A DNA stretch of 64,000 bases from Theristus sp. LFF4_11. Its lineage: Eukaryota; Nematoda; Chromadorea; Monhysterida; Xyalidae. The stretch covers positions 62,001 through 126,000 of the forward strand of contig JASANC010004871.1 of NCBI GenBank assembly GCA_030248135.1. The letters are read 5' to 3'. Position numbers and translations under genes: made by a program. Numbering within the stretch: position 1 is the stretch's first letter; each line of letters opens with the position of its first letter. Of this stretch, positions 1-9,866 are shown one piece after another. The notes under the pieces were generated by a model that did no database searches, was not told the origin of the DNA, and was given only the letters and a program-made list of their open reading frames with translations.

Positions 1-307
1 ATTGTTTGTGCGTTCGGGGGGATCGCGCCCCGCCGAGGGCTGTATAAGCCCTTACAGTCTATCTCGCTAATATATGTAACTAGCTGATTGGTTGGTCTGG
101 TCATGAGCACTTCTCAGCGCTGATTGGTTGGTCATGAGCACTTCTCAGCGCTGATTGGTTGGTTCATTACCTCATGTTGCATATATGGACTGTAATGACA
201 GAGAAATCTCGATGGGCACCCCACTCGACGGCGTTCTGTGCGCATTTCTGGGGGTAGCCATGGCGCTAAAACGGCGCCTAAAATCCGAACAAGCACAACA
301 AACTCAC
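1..307 (+). mobile_element. SINE1 copy (5'-truncated) interrupted by a CCAAT-type palindromic element
   Basis: Bases 1-52 and about 193-300 match the SINE1 family found at 4513, 37467, 48994 and (reversed) 62504: a tRNA-like B-box region, an ATGACAGAGAAA segment, a GGGCACCC..CGACGGCGTTCTGT segment and a CAA-rich tail. Between them, about 53-192, sits CCAAT-palindrome material (CAGTCTA...GGACTGTA). This contains a roughly 35-bp unit with GCTGATTGGTTGGT and CATGAGCACTTCTCAGC repeated two and a half times. The SINE tail abuts the donor of TTF2 exon 11 at 307. Confidence 0.7.
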
Positions 308-3300
308 CGAGTATTCCACCGGGCGCCACATCCTGCGCCTCGCGGAACAGCATCCACGCAAGTCCCTGGCGTTGGTGTTCCATCAGGGTGACGGTGAGTC
401 CACGCGGGTCTTCGGCCTCCGTGCCCTCCGGGGGCATGTGCGCGCACACCCTGTAATACGGTGGGGGATACGAATAAACAGGAAACGAAGTTAAAGAAAT
501 GAACTAGAAAGAAAAAGAAACAAAAAGGCTTTGCGGTTTCGTTAGATATTGACGCATATGGTAGACACCTGAGGGGTTGGCACGGGAAAAAAACGCGTCT
601 TTTTTACGGATTCCAAAAAACAGGTTTTTGTGAACCGTGTTTTTGTCAATTGGTTTGACGATCATCGAGTTGCAGAAGAAAAACAACTCAAGAATCTATG
701 ATCTGTTATTTTGGTGCCGAGACTCAATGCGCGCATAGAATGGTAAACAGTTCCATGCGTGCGTGACGCGGCAATTCAAAATTGGCAACGTGATCCGAGT
801 CCCCTGAAATAGGGCCGAGTCACTTAGGAGACTTTGAAATGCCACATAAAGAGAAACAAGTTCAACCTTTCACGTCTGTGAAGCCCATCGAGTCGCAGCA
901 CCAAAAAACAAACAAACATCGACCCTACTTGTGCAGTTTCTCGGCGGCTCGCCGCATCGCCGTTCGTGCCAGATACGCTCGCTCCTCCGTCATCTGACCG
1001 GCGTATAAACGGTGGCCGATCGGGGCGGCTGGCGGCAAGAAACAACAATCACAGCAGAGCGGTGAAAAACGGTTTTTTGTTGTTGTTGAAAAATGCGCTT
1101 TTTAGATAAATAAACACTTACTGAAACATGGTAGAGGCCTACCAACACTATATAAAACCAAATAAGACGGCGCGCTCTTGTAATAACACAGTTAATGTGG
1201 CACAGTGACAAACAAAACACACAACAGCACACATACGATGGTTATGGATACATGCGCTGCTGTGATATCGTATGTGTGCGTGTGGGAGTGTGTGTTTGTT
1301 TGCGACTGTAAAAAAGGCACACTTTCTTCAGACTAGGACTTACGAGAAAAAAAACAAACAGATTCTGATTGTAAATCAGCGAAACAAGCGAAGTTTCAAG
1401 GGTACTCGAGCAACGCCAACAACGAGAACTAGAATAAACAGAGAATAAAAACGAGCAAACAAAAACAACCAGACGCACAAGCGAAATTGCGCTCGTACAA
1501 TTCGCGATAGTCGATCTGCTCCGGCGGCAGCGGCGACGTGTAGAAGGACGATCGTTGGTGGGTCGTCTCATTCGACCGAGTCTCGTGGTCGATGTTGAAG
1601 TCGGGCGCCCCGAACAGCTTCGTCGATGTCGACGGTTGCTCGGAGGCTGCGATTTCGTCGTCTGAAACAGTTGTTCAGTGAACATTTGAATTTATTTGTT
1701 AATTTCTGAAGTGTATTGTGTTGTCGCGTCTGTAGCGCAAGTGTAGGGCTTTCGCCTACCGTTCTGTAGGTGGAAAGTTCGAACCTCGCTGCGGACAAGA
1801 CACACAAGAGAGAAACTAAAGTTAAGTGACCAACAAGATCTAATGGTCTACTCCCTCCAGAGCCGAGGGTAAATTGGGCTCGGGGCAGTATTGCCCGTTT
1901 CCGCCGGAGTTTGGTACCTTAAGGTTTCCGAAACCGGCGCGCGAACAAATTAAAAAAAAAGTATTAGCCAGCCGTTGACTGCTGAACTGAGACTGTTTTT
2001 GCTGCAATATTCAAAATTGACGATATTCAGAACTTTTCAATGAGCTGTTGCGATTTTTAGAACGGTTCGTTCTAAACGGCTACAAAAAAAGAAAACAAAC
2101 CAACAAGAAAACCTGCAAATACGACATCACTGAAAGGTGACAGGTTCGTAGAAACGGCGTTTTACCGAGAATTACGACCGAATTGGACTCCGACACGTCA
2201 CGCATCGGTCGTTCATTCGCTTTCTTTGGTTGCTGTTCCGAGGCAGCGCTTTCCGACGACAGTCGATCGAGAATACGCGCGATTTCACCGCTCTTTTCTT
2301 CTTGATTTTCCGACTCGGTTTGTTCCGCCTGTGATTCGTAGAAGACACGGCTATTCGTCTGATCAGTTCAGACATTCAGAAAGGCTCAGCGCAAAATATA
2401 CAGTCGGAACTCTAAATTATGGAGAATCAGCTGATTGGTTCGGATCACGTGATGCATGCTTTCTGTCCAAACCAAACTCCGCCCCCCAGCAATGCCTGCA
2501 CAGAAAGCATGCATACCGTAATCCTAACCAATCAGTTGATTCCCTATAATTTAGAGTTCGCCTGTAGCTGTAGTATGAACTGAGCTCAGCAATCAAGCGT
2601 TTTTGTAACCAGCACGCTATTCTTCGAACTGCAAATGACAAACGTTTCCGCATCGCACGACACGTTTATACGCATGCGATGGGCTGCAACCAATCAGCAC
2701 TTGCCACAACTTCAAACACAACCAATCAGCACTTGCACAACTTCAAACACAACCAATCAGCACCTGCCACAGCTTCAAAAACAAGCTGCCGCCTGTGCAC
2801 GCCACAAATCAGTCACCAACGAGCAATCGATTCAGTCGTTCGTTCAGTTCCGCTCGTGATTGTTTCGCTTGAGTCAGAGTGACCGATGAGCTCGAGGAGG
2901 ACGCCGTCACCGTCGTCGTCGTCGTCGTGGTGGTGGGTTTCTCCGGCATTGGACGCGCACGAGACAGCCGCGGCACAAACGACGACTGATCGCTGAAATG
3001 AAACTTGGATACACGAACTGCACTCAAATCACACACACACACACGCACATGCTGATTGGCTGCTTCAATATGGATGAACACCAATCAGCGCGCGCGCGCG
3101 AAACCTGCACGGGGCTCGGGGAACGATGAGAGTAATTTTGTAGGTGGCAACCGGCTGCTTGGTTGGTGTGATCACTTGATGCGTGACATTCTGTGCGCGG
3201 GCAAACTCCGTCACTCCACAGCATTGCCTGCACGCACATACTATGGCCTATTTTTGTGAACGTGTCCCACCGAAATGACGTCATGTGCCGCCAAACATGC

Positions 3301-6300
3301 GCTTGCCGTTCACAGCAAGCCAGACTTTCCGTTTAGCCGATTTCTTCCCGTAAACAAATGGTGAATGTCGAATCGAGTCACTCCAAACTGAAAGTTTAGT
3401 GCCTGTACTGTGACAAACGGGCGATTTTAAAGCAAATGACGTCGTTTTAGTCCAGACGCGTTTGAATAAATCCACAATACATGCATCAGCCTGCGCAGAA
3501 TACCTGCATTCACCGCACGTGTGTGTGCAACCAACCAATCGGCTAGTCGTATATATATCAGCAAGAGCGACTGTACTTGCGCCAATAAACCTCTGCAATA
3601 AAATTTTGAAACGACACTCAAGAGCGACCGTTCGCTATCCGAGTGCGAATCGGTGGAAAGCGGTGATTCCGTTGCCGCCGAGCCGCGCGAACTGTTCGAT
3701 GAAGCGCTTGCGCTGCTGCAAGGTTGTGGCGGCTTCGCTCGGCCACCGTTGCTGTTGTCTTTGTCACGTTCCGGCGATGAGTCGGAGTCGAGAACAATCG
3801 GTTTTTTCTGGAAAAAACCCCAGAGGATTTCGGTTATTGAACTCGTCATCAAAAACGTTGCAGTTCCTCCTTGCTGCGGCGTTCAACCATGCGCCAATCA
3901 CTGATATCATACGGATTCATCAACAAAACCGACCGATTCATTTCACGTCATAAAAACCAATCTTACACTAGCTGCCGAACGGTTTTTTTCGAATATTATT
4001 CAGAGAATTGCATAATTACATCTAGATTGGATCTGACATCTGAGAAAGAAACCGAAGATCCTGGTGGAGAAAAACAGACCAATCAACCAAAAAACCCATT
4101 CCACGCACCTTTCGGTCGATCGTTCTCAACACAACATCAGACGAGTCCATCATGCCCGCATCGCCGTCGTCAAAAGCGGAACAGTGCAAACTGAGCGGTT
4201 TTGCGGTCGATCGCTTCTCGATTCCACCATCCGACTCGCGTCTCTTCAAACTCGACTGTTCGAACGGTTTGCTGGTCTGCGCGCCAAGATGCGACTGAAC
4301 AGGCGAACATGATTTACTGTCGCTACCGGCAGCGGCGCTCTTGCTCGTGTCGCTCTTGTCCGCACCCGAACTGTTCTGCGACCGGTGTTGCTGTTGTTGT
4401 CGTTGTTCCTCCTGTTGATAGGCGCGCGTCTTGTTCATCACACGCTCCATTAGTGGCACTGGAAAAAAGGTGAAAAAAAAGACACAATGCTGTCCGCTGA
4501 TTGGTTGCACTGGTCACCCTCGTTGCCCGGGGTGGTAGCGCGTTAAGACTCTTGGTGCCCGTGCGTTCGGGGGATCGAACCCCGCCGAGAGGTGTATAGG
4601 CATTTAATGACAGAGAAAACTAGATGGGCACCCTGGTTTACGGCGTTCTGTAACATCGCCTAACATCCCAACAATAACAATAACAAAGCAACTGCATGTG
4701 AGTTTGTCTGACTGTAACTCACACTCTGAATCATGAGTGCACTGGAATTTCTGTCAACATCAAGGACACGCGCGAAAACTTGACGAACCGTCCGTTGAGA
4801 ACGAACAATCGCGTCTCCCGCCTGCCTTTCAGGCGGAAACCGGAAGCGCGCGCATTTCGAACCGCCACTATCCGGTACGAGATACGATCTTTTATTTTGG
4901 TCCCGGCCCGGGACTCATGCGCGCATAGATGGGTAAGCAGTCTCACACATGACGCGGGAATTCAAAATTGGTAAAGTGATCCGAGACCCCTTAATAAGGC
5001 CGGGTCACTTAGGCTATTCTGAATTAACCACATAAAGATTGAAACTAAGTTTCCTTTCACGTCTACAACCGCATTGAGTCGCAGGTCTTACGGAAAAGAT
5101 AATATATTTGGAATCAACACCGTTTCCGGTTTGGTTTTGGTTTTTGGTTACTTTTGGTTTCGCCCTGGACGCAGGTGAGAAATAAAGTAGAGTCGAACTC
5201 TAAACTACCGGCAATCCGCTGATTAGTTTGTGGTCACGTGCATGCAGGCTTGCTGTGCCTACATCGTTTGTGGAGATGCGAGTGTCTGTCCTGCACAGAA
5301 TGCACGCATCACGTGTGAATTCACGAACCAATCAGCGGACTGCGCACAATTTATAGAGTTCGATAGTGGTGATATCACACCAGATTGTGTGCAAAAAAAC
5401 TCACACGACAAATCGCCACTTGAATCCGAATCGTCGTCGTCGCGACGTCGGATCGGCGACCGACTTCGATCCCGTTCCCGTCGGTAGGACTGCTGATGAA
5501 CGACGACGGCGGGAGCGGGCGGACTGGATCGACGGTGGTGGTGTTGATGATGATGGAGCTCTCGTTTCGAAGCGACCGCCGGCTCTTCTTGGATCGACAT
5601 TTGCGAGATCGAGTCGGCAATCATTGAATCGTAGACGATCGAATCGACCTCGTCCGGTTTCGCCGACTGCGTTTGTTGGGTGATTTTATTGATTAAGTGA
5701 TTTTTTTGTCGAAAAACAACCAAAAAAACCCGACAATGGACGATAATTGGCAGTGATGGGCGGTCATAAAAGCAGTGCCCAGGCGGCTTCGCACGACCGA
5801 ACGGTACTCCGGAATTGACTGGGTCGGAACTAGGGTTGGCATGGTAAAAATACCGGTTTTTTTACCGGTAAAAAACACGTATTTATACGCGTTTTTTTAC
5901 CAGGGCAAAAATTGGTGCCTTGAAAAAAACGGGAAAAAGACCGTTTCTGTATTTTTCCGGTTTTTTTCGTATTTTTCCGGTTTTTTTCAATTTCGGACTT
6001 TGAGTTTTTATATCATTTTTGATGAGAAAATGAGAAAATCTGTGACCAAGAAAAATATGATGACGAAATTGACACTGATGTTTGAAAGAACTGTTAAGCG
6101 ATGTGCAAGAATCGGCTGGAGCTGCCGAGCTGAGCTGAAAATTTCAAAAATTCCAAATGTTGCTCAACATTGTCTTTCTTACACAATTACTGATTTGTTT
6201 TTTTTGATCTGAACTGTGAACCGGTTCGGTTTAACTGCGTTATTGCAGCAAATTGTATTCGTCTATTGTGACCAAAGACTGTCCGGTGAAAACGCTGTGG

Positions 6301-8265
6301 TTTTTTCCTATGTAATTGGTGGAATATAAATTATTGAGCAAAAGATAATGTTCGATTTATTGCTGACCTTTTGGGTTTTCAAGCCCAAACATAATTTATT
6401 TTCTTTGTTGGTGCACGATATTTTGAACAAAGCATTCTGAAAGTTGTTTCCACAAGTCCTGGTTCAAGTTGAAAGTCGGCTGCGAAAAATATGTGGGTTT
6501 TTACAACTTTTTGGCTTTCGTTTTTTTCCGGTAAAATTACCGTAATTTTACCGGTAAAAATACAGGTTTTTTTACCACGATTTGAAAAAAACGGTATTTT
6601 GCCAACCCTAGTCGGAACAGTCCTACGCCTACGCGACTCAAACGTCCCATGCAGTTTTCTCAAAACAACTGTTCTACTCTCCGCTCGCCAACCGCCGGGA
6701 CTGGTGTTGTGGAGTTTGCCTGAATGCCGACACACATTATTCTCGTGGTCACACTAAGATATTGACGGGTAAGATTGATAAGAAAGTATCCGTCATCCCC
6801 ATCTGTTACCGCAGAGTTTTCGCGCAAAAATTACAATATGGACATCTAGTCATCAAATGCGTCCGTGGTACTGTACAAGACGACAACCTAGACGGTGACA
6901 CACGGCCATTCTTCCACCAGCTATCCACAATACCCACTCACGAGAGTTTTTTTTTTGTTTTTTTAACCTGTTACTTTTTTCGCTGATGTTTGTCGACAAA
7001 TGGAAACGATCCTTGAATTCACCCAAAAAACCGGATTCATTTCAATTCGTTCTCCTTTCATCCAAAACCGCGAAAAAAGTGACAGGTATGACCTATTTTT
7101 TCAAACGTGTCCCACTGAAATGACGTCATGTGCCGCCAAACATGCGCTTGCCGATCACAGCAAACCATACTTTCCATTTAGCCGATTTCTTCCCGTAAAC
7201 AAATGGTGAATGTCGAATCAATCTCACCAAACTGACATTTTAGTGCCTGTACTTTGACAAACGGGCGTTTTTAAAGGAAATGACGTCATTTTAGTCCGGA
7301 CACGTTTGAATAAATCCACAATATATAAACGAACGTGTACATCACCTCGATCGGCTTCACATCTGCGCAACGTGGCGACGTTGAGTCGACTGACATCAGC
7401 GAGTCTTGAGCGAGCACTTTGCCACCCTCCTCAACAGAATCGTCTGGAAATTGCGATTGGTTGCTGATGAATGGGAAAACTGTGGGTGGCTCAACGATTT
7501 TAGGAATGGAGACTCGAAGCACAGGCAGATGCTGAATTAATATTGACCCACTGACATGTTCAAAAAAGTGAAAATCCAGAATCAGCGAAAAGGGAAACAC
7601 CACTTTTTTCAGGATTCACTTTTTTGAAACTGACCGTTATAACCAACGAAGAAAACAGGAGAGAACTTCGATCGCAGTTACCGCCTGACTCGACCAGATG
7701 ATTGGTGGTGGTCACGGTGGATGATCCATTTCTGTGCAAACCAAACTCCACCTCCACAGCAGTGGCATGCATCACGTGATCACCAACCAATCAGCCAGTT
7801 GGATGAGTTATAGAGCTTAAAAACTGTACATAAATTTTCGAAAACCCACAAAAAATGTCATCCTTGACGTCGTCGGTGCAAGCGCTGCTCGACTGATCCT
7901 GATCACTGCCGACGTTTTCGCAGATTCCCAGAAATTTCTCGCGAAAATTGACGGTCGGTGGTGGTTCTGCAACCGAGGGCGAATTCAAAATTTTATGAAT
8001 GAGACGGAATTAAATGTTGGCAATAACATTATATTCTGGTTCCGCAGTTCTCACCCGGGTTTGCTGAGCACAGAATATCATTGTGTGCAACTGAACATAC
8101 TGATACGAGGGCGAAAAACGCCGTGCTCGAAGCAGAACTAGGAGAGCAAACAATGCGAGAACGAAACTCACGGTTGGCATCGACATTACCAATGGTGTCA
8201 CGTTTCGGTGTTCGCGCAAATTCGGCACGCACCGGCGTGCTGGTCGCCGCCGGACTCTGCTCCAT
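308..8265 (-). CDS. TTF2: TTF2/lodestar-type SNF2 ATPase, 5' part (partial at left edge)
   Basis: Known role of the family: an ATP-driven SNF2 translocase that releases RNA polymerase II and transcripts from DNA, notably at mitosis. Eleven exons with matching phases: 8265-8172, 7966-7850, 7443-7346, 5666-5405, 4458-4109, 3807-3616, 2992-2817, 2350-2166, 1661-1479, 1028-929, 450-308, giving about 633 residues. The last exon carries the lodestar/TTF2 Q-motif region, LMEHQRQGLAWMLFRE followed by GGIL; Walker A (DDMGLGKT in relatives) must lie beyond the left edge. The long N-terminal part is acidic, Ser- and Gln-rich and looks disordered, as in TTF2. It holds two SUMO-interaction-like motifs (PIVLDSDSS, VVILDDE) and an RS-like stretch near 5450. 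The ATG at 8265 has A at -3 and G at +4. Exons 7 and 8 were chosen by phase and are the least certain. HLTF or another Rad5/16-type helicase is the alternative; the linker EDPRGLTV favours TTF2. Confidence 0.85.
702..905 (+). repeat. dispersed repeat R8, copy 1
   Basis: About 200 bp containing GACTCAATGCGCGCATAGA, GATCCGAGTCCCCT, AATAGGGCCGAGTCACTTAG, CACATAAAG and CACGTCTG. The same order of blocks recurs at 4888, 50938 (reversed) and 55437, with partial copies at 15905, 18570 and 47496. I see no ORF and no clear terminal repeats. Here it is in a TTF2 intron. Confidence 0.7.
1724..1947 (+). mobile_element. tRNA-derived SINE2, copy 1
   Basis: The head resembles a tRNA: an A-box-like TAGCGCAAGTGTAGG and a B box GTTCGAACCTC. 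A body with CTCCAGAGCCGAGGGTAAATT and CGGGGCAGTATTGCCCG follows, ending CCGGCGCGCG before an A-rich tail. Other copies lie at 48318 (reversed) and 50346. It sits in a TTF2 intron. Confidence 0.8.
2400..2566. mobile_element. CCAAT-palindrome MITE (family M1), complete copy
   Basis: A 167-bp inverted repeat: ACAGTCGGAACTCTAAATTATGG at the left is mirrored by AATTTAGAGTTCGCCTGTA at the right. Inside each arm are CTGATTGG/CCAATCAG, a near-CACGTG and GCATGCTTTCTG/CAGAAAGCATGC, around a core of AACTCCGCC. In a TTF2 intron. Confidence 0.85.
2697..2790 (+). repeat. short tandem repeat with CCAATCAGCAC units
   Basis: Three imperfect roughly 30-bp units (ACCAATCAGCACTTGC.ACAACTTCAAACACA). The unit shares the CCAATCAGC core with the M1 palindromes, so it may be an expanded M1 fragment. 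Confidence 0.6.
3150..3560. mobile_element. M1 palindrome split by an inserted M2 element
   Basis: The left M1 half (GGTTGGTGTGATCAC...GCCTGCACGCAC, to about 3242) and the right half (GCATCAGCC...CAACCAACCAATCGGCTAG, from about 3484) flank a complete M2 element at 3243-3480. The same nesting occurs near 58 kb. Confidence 0.65.
3243..3480. mobile_element. CRE-bearing MITE (family M2), copy 1
   Basis: About 238 bp. The two ends are inverted: ACGTGTCC.. with AATGACGTCAT at the left, and the complement of AATGACGTCGTTTTAGTCC..ACGTTTGAATAAA at the right. The middle reads GCCGCCAAACATGCGCTTG. Other copies lie at 7086, 58032 and 60645. Intact copies carry a TGACGTCA site near each end. Confidence 0.85.
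4513..4685 (+). mobile_element. tRNA-derived SINE1, copy 2
   Basis: Begins GTCACCCTCGTTGCC, then a tRNA-like head (GTAGCGCGTTAAGACT and GGGGGATCGAACCCCGCC), the ATGACAGAGAAAACT block, GGGCACCC..GGCGTTCTGT, and a tail of CAATAA units. In the intron between TTF2 exons 4 and 5. Confidence 0.8.
4888..5110 (+). repeat. dispersed repeat R8, copy 2
   Basis: The same block order as at 702: GGGACTCATGCGCGCATAGA, GACGCGGGAATTCAAAATTGG, GGCCGGGTCACTTAGG, CACATAAAGATTGAAAC, TTTCACGTCT and GAGTCGCAG. Confidence 0.75.
5190..5364. mobile_element. M1 CCAAT-palindrome MITE
   Basis: Arms GAGTCGAACTCTAAACT and TTTATAGAGTTCGATA, with GCTGATTAG/CCAATCAGC, TCACGTG and its mirror CACGTG. Inside a TTF2 intron; its right end lies about 40 bp from the exon 4 donor at 5404. 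Confidence 0.85.
5823..6618. mobile_element. non-autonomous hAT-like element with perfect 8-bp target duplication
   Basis: The element 5831-6610 begins TAGGGTTGGCA and ends TGCCAACCCTA. It is flanked by the identical octamer GTCGGAAC at 5823-5830 and 6611-6618. Runs of ACCGGT with T tracts lie inside each end. No transposase ORF is seen in the 780 bp. An 8-bp duplication with short TIRs is typical of the hAT superfamily. Confidence 0.88.
7086..7323. mobile_element. M2 CRE-bearing MITE, copy 2
   Basis: Matches the copies at 3243, 58032 and 60645 along its whole length, including the TGACGTCA sites near both ends. Its right end lies about 20 bp from TTF2 exon 3. Confidence 0.88.
7675..7820. 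mobile_element. M1 CCAAT-palindrome MITE
   Basis: Arms GATGATTGGTGGTGGTCACG and CACGTGATCACCAACCAATC around AAACTCCACCTCCACAGCA. Between TTF2 exons 2 and 3, ending 30 bp from the exon 2 donor. Confidence 0.8.
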
Positions 8266-8335
8266 TCTCGTGGATAAATTGTGCTTTCGTTGGCTTTGGT
8301 CACGGAAACCGAGAATAGTAAATGTATAAAATAAG

Positions 8336-8348
8336 CTGAAAAAAGATG
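8336..8348 (-). promoter_or_regulatory. candidate trans-splice/3' splice acceptor upstream of the TTF2 start
   Basis: On the minus strand an uninterrupted pyrimidine run ends in TTTTTTCAG 70 nt before the TTF2 ATG, with no in-frame exon ahead of it. In nematodes such a site just upstream of a start codon commonly accepts a spliced leader; it could equally be the acceptor of a 5' UTR intron. The upstream Maf gene ends about 530 nt before it on the same strand, a spacing compatible with an operon. Confidence 0.4.
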
Positions 8349-8770
8349 CGAAACGAAGCTGTTGGAATACCGCAGTGGGTGACAGTCAAGTGAAACTGAC
8401 TGCATTTGGTCAATCAAACACCATTTGATGTTACAAAAAAGATCATGGAAATGCGCCGCAAGTGTAGCCCTCTAAATAACGGGCAATCAGCGGTCCGTGG
8501 ATAACAAATTTAAAAAAAAAAAACAGGCGAGATAACGGCATGACTAAAACCTAGCACAGTGACCAATTATTTATCCACCATCACGACAGCAAACTTTTTT
8601 GCCAGACACCAAGGCAAAAAACTCAGATCGAAACGCTGACATGAAAAACGCCGTGGTCGGGTCCAGACACACAGCCCGTAACGGACAAACGAAAATACGT
8701 TTAAAAGTTTCTCACAAAACGTCAGGGAATGGAATTCCATTTGCACGTTTATTCAGTGTGTATTCAATTA

Positions 8771-8776
8771 TTTATT
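8771..8776 (-). terminator. polyadenylation signal AATAAA of the Maf gene
   Basis: AATAAA on the minus strand about 90 nt past the Maf stop codon. A second copy lies at 8748-8753. Confidence 0.5.
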
Positions 8777-8863
8777 GTATTGTAACCAAATCTTGCAAAA
8801 AAACAAAAACAAACCGAGTAGCAAATTAAAATTTTTGTCTTCATCACAAGTGAAACGTAAGCA

Positions 8864-9764
8864 CTATGTCGTAGAATCGATGGCTCTTTTGCGAACTTCA
8901 ATGTCCGCCAACAATTTCAACTTGTATGCCGTACTCCTGTTCAGCTCCGATGCCAAGTGAGCGTTTCTCGCCTGAAAATGATTAAAAAAGTGTCTATGCG
9001 GCTGCGTTTATTTCAGTTGGGCTCACTGACGGCGATGAAAGTCACCAACTTTTGCAGGTTCATTGTAAATTACGACGGTGACAGTTCGACCAAAAACAAG
9101 AGATCGCTCAGATTTGCACATTGTGAATTTAGCTGGCTTTATGGTCAATTTCACACTGCACAGACAAGCAATTTGCGGCAGTCGCGCGTGACCTTGAGAT
9201 CGGCAATCTGCTCAGAGAGCGTCCGTTTCTCGCTTGCCAACATGTTCAATTCCGCCTGGTTTTTCGTGCGCCCCAACTGCGAATAACCGCGGTTCTTCAG
9301 CAGACGACGTCGTTCTCGCAACTGCAAACTTTTCGAGCTTGCTTTGGAGATTGGACATGTCACAATCGCAAAGGCAACATTGTTTCATGACTATCGCAAG
9401 TACCCCACCAAACCAATCCATTTTGTAGTTTGGTTTGGACGTGCGTTGTTTGCACTGAAAACTGAACCGCGCCAACCTTGCGTGCCTGCAAGCCCGTCAG
9501 TGAATTTCGATGGATGTATTCGTTCAAATCCGGTATGCTCATCGTCTGCAGATCGTCATCGGTCAATTCGACCACTTGTCGTGAACCGAGACCGTTAGAA
9601 TTGAGCAAGTTTGTTTCATTCATTGTCGTTGTAACACGCCTCGACTTTGACTTTGGCGGATCGGTGGTGCCGACGCCAATGGCAGCAGCAGACGCCACCG
9701 GCGGCGGCGGCACTGGCACACCAGCATCAACGCGTTTTTGGCTGTGGCAAGCTCGAGTGCGCAT
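8864..9764 (-). CDS. small Maf-like bZIP transcription factor
   Basis: Three phase-0 exons, 9764-9477, 9321-9193 and 8971-8864, encode 174 residues, close to the 150-160 of small Mafs. Family role: nuclear DNA-binding partner of CNC or other bZIP proteins at Maf recognition elements. Residues about 67-90 form the Maf extended homology region (LTDDDLQTMSIPDLNEY). Exon 2 opens with the basic region (LRERRRLLKNRGY) at exactly the family spacing from that region. A leucine zipper follows (leucines in AELNML, TLSEQIADL, HLASELNR, YKLKLL) and the protein ends at TAG soon after. The N-terminus is Pro/Ala-rich with no large-Maf transactivation domain. Oddity: where Mafs read NRGYAxSCR this protein reads NRGYSQLGR, so the conserved Ser-Cys pair is lost. 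The ATG at 9764 is the first in frame, just inside a likely acceptor (CTGCTCAG). A hAT-like element begins about 110 bp upstream. Confidence 0.87.
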
Positions 9765-9866
9765 TTTTTTCTCCGCCCGAGCCTGAGCAGTTTCCAAGTC
9801 AGCACGATTTGTATATTGTGTGTTTGTCTTTGTCGGCCTCTAACAAAACAAAACCACGGAGGCTGC

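Noticed and set aside
925..927. Apparent TTF2 stop codon TAG in exon 10
   Set aside because: The preceding AA/GTAGGG is a phase-2 donor that joins 450 in frame and continues into the SNF2 Q-motif, so the TAG is intronic.
2809..2992. Thr/Ser-rich reading of TTF2 exon 7
   Set aside because: Its phase fits no donor in exon 6; the overlapping acidic frame joins both neighbours in phase. The choice remains tentative.
8029..8417. 135-codon minus-strand ORF overlapping TTF2 exon 1
   Set aside because: It is a shadow frame; the real exon 1 has a good start context and joins exon 2 in phase.
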